Of a DNA stretch of 36,715 nt, positions 8,400 through 14,371 are shown one piece after another. Position numbers and translations under genes: made by a program. Source of the DNA: JAQVSH01 sp964451605 (GTDB lineage Bacteria > Bacteroidota > Bacteroidia > Bacteroidales > UBA4181); contig CAYVJA010000024.1 in the NCBI GenBank assembly GCA_964451605.1, positions 1 through 36,715 on the forward strand, read 5' to 3'. Position 1 is the stretch's first letter; every line of letters starts with the position of its first letter. Under the pieces are notes generated by a model. That model was not told the origin of the DNA. It saw only the letters and a program-made list of their open reading frames with translations, and did no database searches.

Positions 8400-10279
8400 G
8401 CACTCTGCACAAAACGTTTGATGTAATTGTTGTGGGGGCCGGTCATGCCGGATGCGAGGCTGCCGCCGCTGCCGCGGGTATGGGCGCCTCTGTTTTGCTG
8501 ATTACTATAGATATGGAGCGTACGGCTCAGATGTCATGTAATCCTGCTATGGGAGGAATTGCCAAGGGTCAGATTGTTAGGGAATTAGACGCCTTAGGCG
8601 GTTTTTCTGGCATTGTTACAGACAGATCTTCCATCCAGTTCCGTATGTTAAACCGATCGAAGGGGCCTGCAATGTGGAGTCCCAGGTCGCAGTGTGATCG
8701 TAAGCGGTTTGTGTTAGAGTGGAGAAGTATTCTTGAGTCGCTTCCAACCCTTTCCATGTGGCAAGATCATGTCACAAGCCTGCTATTTGATGAGGGTAAA
8801 GTGGTTGGAGTCTCTACGCGGATGGGTGCCGTATTTCATGGCAGCTCCGTTGTGCTTACAAATGGAACTTTTCTGAATGGGTTAATTCATGTAGGCCGGG
8901 TTCAAACTGAGGGTGGGAGAGTGGCCGAACTTGCCTCTAAAGGACTTACTGAGCAGCTTGTGACCCTCGGCTTCGAGACCGGTAGGATGAAAACCGGTAC
9001 ACCCGCTCGACTGGATGGACGCACTATCGACTTTTCTGTGATGGATGTTCAGCATGGCGATGTGGATTGCGGAAAGTTTTCTTATTTGCCTTCTGTTTCT
9101 AACCACCCCGATTTAAGACCTTGCTATATTACTTTTACTAATCCGGATACCCATTCCATGCTTGAAAGGGGCCTTATCGATTCGCCTATGTATAACGGCA
9201 CGATTAAGAGTATTGGCCCTCGCTATTGCCCAAGCATTGAAGATAAGATTGTCACCTTTGCTTCGAAGGATTCTCATCAGCTCTTCCTTGAGCCGGAGGG
9301 TGCTGAGACGGAAGAGTACTATATTAATGGCTTTTCTTCATCACTTCCGATGGATATTCAGTTGGCTGCTTTGCGAACTATCAAGGGTCTGGAAAATGTA
9401 TCCATTTTTCGGCCGGGTTATGCTATTGAATATGATTTTTTCCCACCCACCCAATTATATCATACATTGGAGACTAAACGGGTTGAACACCTCTATTTCG
9501 CGGGACAGATCAATGGCACTACCGGTTATGAGGAGGCTGCCGCGCAAGGCTTTATCGCAGGTGTTAATGCGGTTCTTAAGGGTAGGGGAGAGGCTCCATT
9601 TCTCCTGGATCGCAGTGAAGCCTACATTGGGGTTCTCATAGATGATCTGGTGACAAAAGGGGTTGACGAACCCTATCGAATGTTTACCTCCCGGGCGGAG
9701 TTTCGGATTCTTCTTCGTCAGGATGATGCCGATATGAGACTCACGCCTAAAGCAGAATCTCTGGGCCTGGTTTCAGAGGAAAGAGCAGAGACGCTTCGGT
9801 TAAAGCAGGGGGTTCGTGACGAAGTGATGGCTTTCTGTAATTCGGGCCGCGCCATCCCTCAGCTGATGAACGAATTTCTCCTGTCCAGAAACTCTTCGCC
9901 TCTCCGTCAATCTATACCCCTGAAAGACCTTATCCTTCGTCCCGAGCTTTCTCTTTTTGACGTGATTCCCTTTTATTCGGAATTCGACAAGATTATTGCT
10001 CCTGATCATCATCTTAGAAAAGAGTGTATAGAGGCTGCCGAGATTCTGTTAAAGTACCACGGATATATTGAGCGTGAACGGCTTTTGGCAGAAAAATCTG
10101 ATCGTCTCGAAAAAATTTTCATAAAGCCCGATTTCGACTATAAGTCGCTACAGTCTCTCTCCTTCGAAGCTCGGGCCAAACTATCCAAAATCAAGCCTGC
10201 CACCTTAGGCCAGGCCGCCCGTATTCCCGGAGTCAGCCCTGCAGACATCCAAGTGCTGCTTGTTTATTTAGGTAGGTAA
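8396..10279 (+). CDS. mnmG: tRNA uridine-5-carboxymethylaminomethyl(34) synthesis enzyme MnmG
   Basis: 627 aa, full length. With MnmE (not in the window) it installs the cmnm5 group at the wobble uridine of tRNAs reading two-fold codons. The N-terminus has the FAD dinucleotide motif VVGAGHAGCEAA, then SCNPAMGGIAKGQIVRELDA, GTFLNGLIHVG, TGTPARLDGR, a central insertion domain and GQINGTTGYEEAAAQG; the C-terminus ARIPGVSPADIQVLLVYL is the MnmE-contact helical region. Last gene of the operon. The gene-free region with two parS-like sites follows immediately. Confidence 0.97.
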   Translation: MSTLHKTFDVIVVGAGHAGCEAAAAAAGMGASVLLITIDMERTAQMSCNPAMGGIAKGQIVRELDALGGFSGIVTDRSSIQFRMLNRSKGPAMWSPRSQCDRKRFVLEWRSILESLPTLSMWQDHVTSLLFDEGKVVGVSTRMGAVFHGSSVVLTNGTFLNGLIHVGRVQTEGGRVAELASKGLTEQLVTLGFETGRMKTGTPARLDGRTIDFSVMDVQHGDVDCGKFSYLPSVSNHPDLRPCYITFTNPDTHSMLERGLIDSPMYNGTIKSIGPRYCPSIEDKIVTFASKDSHQLFLEPEGAETEEYYINGFSSSLPMDIQLAALRTIKGLENVSIFRPGYAIEYDFFPPTQLYHTLETKRVEHLYFAGQINGTTGYEEAAAQGFIAGVNAVLKGRGEAPFLLDRSEAYIGVLIDDLVTKGVDEPYRMFTSRAEFRILLRQDDADMRLTPKAESLGLVSEERAETLRLKQGVRDEVMAFCNSGRAIPQLMNEFLLSRNSSPLRQSIPLKDLILRPELSLFDVIPFYSEFDKIIAPDHHLRKECIEAAEILLKYHGYIERERLLAEKSDRLEKIFIKPDFDYKSLQSLSFEARAKLSKIKPATLGQAARIPGVSPADIQVLLVYLGR

Positions 10280-10300
10280 ACCCTCTTGCTTTTTCGGGAT

Positions 10301-10316
10301 TGTTCCACGTGAAACA
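10301..10316 (+). promoter_or_regulatory. parS: parS-like ParB-binding site 1
   Basis: TGTTCCACGTGAAACA is an exact match to the widely conserved chromosomal parS consensus TGTTNCACGTGAAACA. Lies 22 bp after the mnmG stop. In other bacteria ParB loads here, spreads, and recruits SMC to organise and segregate the origin region. Function here is inferred from the match; parAB is not in the window. Confidence 0.85.
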
Positions 10317-10436
10317 GTGCGCTTCGCGCGAATGCTCTAATGCTCTAATGCTCTAATTCTGCGCTTCGCGCTCTGGTGCGCTTCGCGCAAATGGTTAATG
10401 TTGAACGGTTAATGATGCGCTTCGCGTATGCGAAGT
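10317..10436. repeat. Short intergenic repeat cluster (AATGCTCT tandem and TGCGCTTCGCG copies)
   Basis: Three perfect tandem copies of the 8-mer AATGCTCT (10331-10354) are surrounded by four copies of TGCGCTTCGCG (starting near 10318, 10360, 10377 and 10416), plus paired GGTTAATG units and a small hairpin CTTCGC-GTAT-GCGAAG. The AATGCTCTAATGCT unit recurs in the 50-bp palindrome near 29499, so this is a dispersed intergenic repeat family of this genome, REP-like in character. No coding potential. Confidence 0.75.
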
Positions 10437-10490
10437 TGTGTAACAGTTTCGCAGTGATTTGAAAATTTGGATAACATGGGATGTAGCCGT

Positions 10491-10659
10491 TTGGAGGTAA
10501 CTGCCTTTGAGACAACCGGAGAAGTTGGGCGGGGCCCCATCGCTTTCAATGAGCGCTAAAAAGAGGAGCTGTCTTTGCGAAGCGAGATCTTCTCTTTTAG
10601 CGAATGAGAGCGCGAATGGGTCGACAAACTTATCTTGTCGAAGAGGCAGTTACCTCCAA
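10491..10659. repeat. 169-bp inverted-repeat element with rod-like folding potential
   Basis: Outer arms TTGGAGGTAACTGCCT (10491-10506) and its exact complement (10644-10659) form a 16-bp stem. Inside, 5 bp (10511-10515 with 10635-10639), then an unpaired bubble (10516-10535 against 10621-10634), then 5 bp (10536-10540 with 10616-10620), 8 bp with one G-U (10541-10548 with 10605-10612), and 8 bp (10554-10561 with 10595-10602) extended by about five more pairs to a terminal loop. This layout of long closing stem, central bubble and apical hairpin fits a structured RNA of 6S-like architecture or a small non-autonomous transposable element. I see neither a TAnnTTTG promoter at its edge nor a T-run, nor a target duplication, so the identity is open. 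Confidence 0.6.
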
Positions 10660-10906
10660 TTAGGCAAAGCGCATCACTTCGGTAATTTATTATTGCCCGT
10701 CAGTGCAGCTTTTGTGCATTGTTTGACTGGCATCGAACATGCATTTTTTGTTTTATTTTCGTCTTTTGTATATAATTCAAATTTCCTATAGATGGCCATA
10801 ATCTCTATTCTGCGTTTAATTTGTGGCCTTATATCTATACATTGCTTTAATTGGGATGCGCTTATTGTTTCCTAATCTGAATTGTAACGTGATTACAGGG
10901 TGTTAT

Positions 10907-10922
10907 TGTTCCACGTGAAACA
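10907..10922 (+). promoter_or_regulatory. parS: parS-like ParB-binding site 2
   Basis: Second identical TGTTCCACGTGAAACA, same orientation, 606 bp from the first and about 95 bp upstream of uvrC. The shared match extends to ATTGTTCCACGTGAAACA, and the flanks make it almost palindromic over 20 bp. Confidence 0.85.
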
Positions 10923-10985
10923 ATTTTTTGGCTGGTTTTGGAGTGTCGCGGATGTTGGAATAGGGGGATGGATGGATCTTTTGCA

Positions 10986-10993
10986 TAACTTTG
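10986..10993 (+). promoter_or_regulatory. uvrC promoter -10 (-7) element
   Basis: TAACTTTG matches TAnnTTTG perfectly, 24 nt before the uvrC start, giving a short leader. No good TTTG at the expected -33 spacing. Lies 63 bp downstream of the second parS-like site, so ParB binding could touch uvrC transcription. Confidence 0.5.
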
Positions 10994-11017
10994 TATTTGT
11001 GATCATATTTAGGGTGT

Positions 11018-12832
11018 ATGGATTCTGATTTATCTCTACAGTTGCCTCTCTTATCGAGGGTTTCGGAGCTTCCGGAGCTTCCCGGTGTCTATCAGTATTT
11101 GGATGGCGGCGGTGCAATTATTTATGTGGGGAAGGCGAAGAATCTGCGAAAGAGAGTCTCTTCCTATTTTATGGAGGGCGCTAATCTTACGCCAAAGACC
11201 CGTGTTTTGGTATCGAAGATTCGTGATTTGCGATTTATTGTAGTCGATACGGAGAATGATGCGTTGTTGTTGGAAAATTCTTTGATTAAGCAACATCGTC
11301 CACGCTATAATGTTTTGCTGAAAGATGATAAGACATATCCATGGATTGCGATTACTAATGAGCCTTTCCCAAGGGTAATTTCTACCCGAAAGTTGGTTAG
11401 AGACGGCACACTCTATTTTGGGCCCTATTCTTCTGCTTATATGGTTAAAACGCTTTTGGGGCTTGTGCATCAGCTTTTTCAACTGCGTATCTGTAAAAAA
11501 GCACTTTCCCCTGATTCTGTAGCCCAACAGAAATGGAAGGTGTGCCTGGAATTCCATATCAAGAATTGCAAGGCGCCCTGCGTGGGTTTTCAGTCGGAGT
11601 CCGACTATATGGAGGCTGTGGAGCAGGTTAAGAGGATTCTCAGGGGCGATTTTCATCTGGTTACCCGTTTTTTGACGGATCAAATGGATGCGTTTGCAAG
11701 CGCATTTCGATTTGAAGAGGCCGAAGGTGTTAAGCAGAAATTGTTGTTGTTGGAGAAGTTTCAACGTTCGTCGATTGTTGTGGATACACGGTATCGCGAT
11801 CTCGATATTTATAGCCTGGTCGAGGATCTGAAAAGCGCTTTTGTGCAGTTTTTGAAGGTGCGGAATGGGGCAATTGTACAGTCTTACTCGCTCGAGATCG
11901 TGAAGCGAATGGATGAATCGCCTGAAGATCTGTTGTTGTTTGCGGTTCTTCATATCAGAGAGCTTCTCGAGAGCAAATCGCCGGAGATTGTGCTCCCTTT
12001 TTCCATTGCTTTGCCTGACGCTTCCGTGGTGGTTACTGTCCCAAAGACGGGTGATAAGAAGCGACTTCTTGATCTTGCCCTGAAGAATGTCAAGGCGTTT
12101 CAGTTGGAGCGACATAATCAGACTGCCCGTCTCGATCCGGGTCGGCATGCCCGTCGGAATCTCTCCACGCTTCAGCGAGATTTGCGCCTTCCGGTCTATC
12201 CACGCCATATTGAGTGTTTCGATAACTCTAATCTACTCGGAAATCATCCTGTTTCGGCTTGTGTGGTTTTTAAGGAGGGAAAGCCGAGCAAAGGAGATTA
12301 TCGGCATTATCATGTGAAGACGGTGAAGGGGGCAAACGACTTTGCCACCATGGAGGAGATTATCGAACGACGATACTCCCGTCTTTTAGCCGATAAGGAG
12401 TCGCTCCCGCAGTTGGTGGTTGTGGACGGGGGGAAGGGACAGTTGAGTTCTGCCTTGAAGGTGTTCGATAAGTTGGGTATCCGCCACACGGTCTCTCTGG
12501 TGGGACTGGCCGAGCGACTTGAGGAACTCTATTTTCCCGACGATCCGGTTCCCCTCTATCTGGATAAAAATTCAGAGTCGTTGAAACTTATACAAAGTCT
12601 TAGGAATGAGGCGCATAGGTTCGGAATAACCTTCCACAGAAAAGTGCGTTCGAAAGGGATGCTGGATTCCTTTTGGGAAACGTTGCCCGGGCTGGGGAAC
12701 TCATTAAAAGAGAGGCTTATGCAACATTTTCGTACTCCGGGGGCCTTAAAGTCTGCTCCGGCCGATGAGTTGGCTTCGCTTTTGGGCCAAAAGAGGGGTG
12801 CAAAACTCTATGCGCAGTTAAAGGAGTTATAA
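11018..12832 (+). CDS. uvrC: UvrABC excinuclease subunit C
   Basis: 604 aa, full length. Makes both incisions in nucleotide excision repair. Domains in order: N-terminal GIY-YIG nuclease (ELPGVYQYLD, IIYVGKAKNLRKRV, about residues 18-100); a UVR motif contacting UvrB (ASAFRFEEAEGVKQKLLLLE, about 230-250); the RNase H-like second nuclease (IECFDNSNLLGNHPVSACVVF and VVVDGGKGQLSSA); and a C-terminal helix-hairpin-helix region (LPGLGNSLKERLMQHF). The stop lies in a TTATAA shared with waaA on the other strand. Confidence 0.97.
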   Translation: MDSDLSLQLPLLSRVSELPELPGVYQYLDGGGAIIYVGKAKNLRKRVSSYFMEGANLTPKTRVLVSKIRDLRFIVVDTENDALLLENSLIKQHRPRYNVLLKDDKTYPWIAITNEPFPRVISTRKLVRDGTLYFGPYSSAYMVKTLLGLVHQLFQLRICKKALSPDSVAQQKWKVCLEFHIKNCKAPCVGFQSESDYMEAVEQVKRILRGDFHLVTRFLTDQMDAFASAFRFEEAEGVKQKLLLLEKFQRSSIVVDTRYRDLDIYSLVEDLKSAFVQFLKVRNGAIVQSYSLEIVKRMDESPEDLLLFAVLHIRELLESKSPEIVLPFSIALPDASVVVTVPKTGDKKRLLDLALKNVKAFQLERHNQTARLDPGRHARRNLSTLQRDLRLPVYPRHIECFDNSNLLGNHPVSACVVFKEGKPSKGDYRHYHVKTVKGANDFATMEEIIERRYSRLLADKESLPQLVVVDGGKGQLSSALKVFDKLGIRHTVSLVGLAERLEELYFPDDPVPLYLDKNSESLKLIQSLRNEAHRFGITFHRKVRSKGMLDSFWETLPGLGNSLKERLMQHFRTPGALKSAPADELASLLGQKRGAKLYAQLKEL

Positions 12833-14059
12833 GCCGGTTTTTTCCAAAATTTTGGCAGTTGCGCCAATGTTTCGCTCTACGTAGCTTCCTGCCCGGCGTC
12901 CCTCCTCCTCCCGGAGAGCCGGTTTTTCCAGGTAACTGTCTACTTTGGCGGCGAAACCCTTGTATTCATTGATAGAAAAAGCGCCTCCGATTTTGGTTAA
13001 ATCAACTGCCTCCTGGAATTTTCTGTAATAGGGGCCAAATAGAACCGGGAGCCCGAAGGTGGCAGCTTCGAGGGTGTTATGGATGCCTTTCCCGAAGCCG
13101 CCTCCAATCATCGCCACCTTTCCAAATCGGTAGAGCGAAGAGAGAAGCCCGATGTTGTCGATTATCAGAACTCTTGCCGTGGCGAATCCGGGGGTATTGC
13201 GTTCGGAGTAGCAAACGGTCTCAACCGTAAACGACTCTTTCAATTTTTGGATTCGTTGCGGATAGATTTCATGAGGTGCAACAATTGCCTTAATTGGCAG
13301 AGAGCTGTTATTCATGTATTTGACAAGAATCTCTTCGTCGGGAGGCCAGGTGCTGCCGGCAACAATGCACCATGCGTCTTTGGCAAATGCCTCTACCTCT
13401 GGCAGAGGTTTTGTTTGTGACGCAATCTTACTGACTCTGTCGAAACGGGTGTCGCCCGAAACAGAGGTGTGTATAACGCCTGCCGATTGAAGGAGTCGCT
13501 CAGAGCGCTCATTTTGTACAAAAATGTGGGTGAAGAGATGTAACATCGACAGGTACCATCGTCCGAGAGGTTTAAAAAAGATCTGATTTTCTCTGAAGTT
13601 TGCCGAAATCAGATAGGTTTCGATATTTCGGTTTTTAAGGGTCTTCAGGTAGAAATACCAGAATTCGTACTTCACAAAAAAGACCTTTTCGGGTTGGACC
13701 AAATCAAGAAATCGCCGGGCATGAGCCGGTGAGTCGGAAGGAAGATAAAAAAGATAATGGGGGAGAGGATCGTTTTTTCGGACTTCGTATCCCGAAGGAG
13801 AGAAAAAGGTGAGAAACAGTTTTAGCTCGGGATTTCTTCTGCGAATCTCTTCGAATAGAGGCTTCCCCTGTTCATACTCGCCCAAAGAGGCGCAGTGCAT
13901 CCATATCCGCCTTTCGCCTGGCTTTACAGCCTTTGCAATCTCCCTAAGCAGGTTTCTGCGGCCACGTGTCCATTGACGGGCTTTTTCGTTGCCGAAAAGA
14001 GCCGCCGTGTGAATGGCCAGGGTATATAGACGTACCCCGGCATAATAGAGAATCTTCAT
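12827..14059 (-). CDS. waaA: 3-deoxy-D-manno-octulosonic acid (Kdo) transferase
   Basis: 410 aa from the ATG at 14059 (MKILYYAGVRLYTLAIH), which gives the usual N-terminal membrane anchor; the ATG 84 nt upstream adds unrelated residues and overlaps the promoter. Transfers Kdo from CMP-Kdo to lipid IV-A at the inner membrane, joining the LPS core to lipid A. GT-B fold: the conserved N-terminal block RIWMHCASLGEYEQGKPLFEE with the catalytic Glu region, FLTFFSPSGYEVRK, VFFVKYEFWYFYL, and the C-terminal nucleotide-sugar block MIGGGFGKGIHNTLEAATFG. Convergent with uvrC; both stops sit in TTATAA at 12827-12832. Confidence 0.95.
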   Translation of the reverse strand: MKILYYAGVRLYTLAIHTAALFGNEKARQWTRGRRNLLREIAKAVKPGERRIWMHCASLGEYEQGKPLFEEIRRRNPELKLFLTFFSPSGYEVRKNDPLPHYLFYLPSDSPAHARRFLDLVQPEKVFFVKYEFWYFYLKTLKNRNIETYLISANFRENQIFFKPLGRWYLSMLHLFTHIFVQNERSERLLQSAGVIHTSVSGDTRFDRVSKIASQTKPLPEVEAFAKDAWCIVAGSTWPPDEEILVKYMNNSSLPIKAIVAPHEIYPQRIQKLKESFTVETVCYSERNTPGFATARVLIIDNIGLLSSLYRFGKVAMIGGGFGKGIHNTLEAATFGLPVLFGPYYRKFQEAVDLTKIGGAFSINEYKGFAAKVDSYLEKPALREEEGRRAGSYVERNIGATAKILEKTGL

Positions 14060-14082
14060 GATTCGCAAATCAATTTTCGGTA

Positions 14083-14090
14083 CAAATGTA
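14083..14090 (-). promoter_or_regulatory. waaA promoter -10 (-7) element
   Basis: Minus-strand TACATTTG, matching TAnnTTTG, 23 nt upstream of the chosen waaA start. This supports the start at 14059, since the upstream ATG would precede the promoter. No strong -33 partner. Confidence 0.45.
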
Positions 14091-14295
14091 CAGGTTGCGT
14101 TTGGATTTCTCCATTTCTCCTCCTCTCTATTTTTATGTTGCACAACTTGCTTCTTATCTGCTTCTTAGACCTGTAAACCCTGCTTTTTGGTTCTTTAAAC
14201 TTCTGATATGTAGGCGCATATACATTCGTTAATAACTCCATAGCTTCTGTTAATAAAAGGGAGACACATACGGTTCTTTTACGGATTGGAGGGGT

Positions 14296-14303
14296 TAATT
14301 TTG
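14296..14303 (+). promoter_or_regulatory. nrdJ promoter -10 (-7) element
   Basis: TAATTTTG, a perfect TAnnTTTG match, 68 nt upstream of the nrdJ ATG. No clear -33 element. Confidence 0.4.
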
Positions 14304-14371
14304 GCAGACGACTTCTTTCGGGATCCTGAAAAGGCTAACCGGCTCATCGTTACTACCCAACAACTACACTA

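Larger units (their letters stand above)
10280..11017. other. 738-bp gene-free region between mnmG and uvrC
   Basis: Holds two parS-like sites near its ends (10301-10316, 10907-10922), a short-repeat cluster (about 10317-10436), a 169-bp inverted-repeat element (10491-10659), an AT-rich stretch (about 10740-10870) and the uvrC promoter at the right end. The only sizeable open frame (10507-10791) runs through the inverted repeat, has low-complexity composition and resembles no family, so I do not call it. No canonical DnaA box (TTATNCACA) is seen. Confidence 0.8.
14060..14371. other. 312-bp divergent intergenic region between waaA and nrdJ
   Basis: Contains TAnnTTTG elements for both sides: minus-strand TACATTTG (14083-14090) for waaA and TAATTTTG (14296-14303) for nrdJ. 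I looked for a cobalamin riboswitch box and for NrdR-box pairs upstream of the B12-type reductase and saw neither. No credible small gene. Confidence 0.6.

Noticed and set aside
10331..10354. CRISPR-like repeats
   Set aside because: The 8-bp units are directly abutting, without spacers, and no cas genes are present.
10491..10659. Insertion sequence with transposase
   Set aside because: The inverted arms enclose only 137 bp with no transposase frame and no target-site duplication; listed instead as a structured element.
10507..10791. 94-codon plus-strand open frame in the mnmG-uvrC gap
   Set aside because: It runs through the inverted-repeat element, has no recognisable motif, and its length is explained by the palindromic, stop-poor sequence.
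10280..11017. Possible oriC
   Set aside because: parS sites and an AT-rich stretch are suggestive, but I find no cluster of DnaA boxes (TTATNCACA) and no dnaA nearby.
11051..12208. 385-codon minus-strand open frame opposite uvrC
   Set aside because: It lies wholly antisense to uvrC, whose catalytic domains are intact, and it shows no family motif.
14060..14371. Cobalamin riboswitch upstream of nrdJ
   Set aside because: No conserved B12-box core or matching stem arrangement could be seen by eye.
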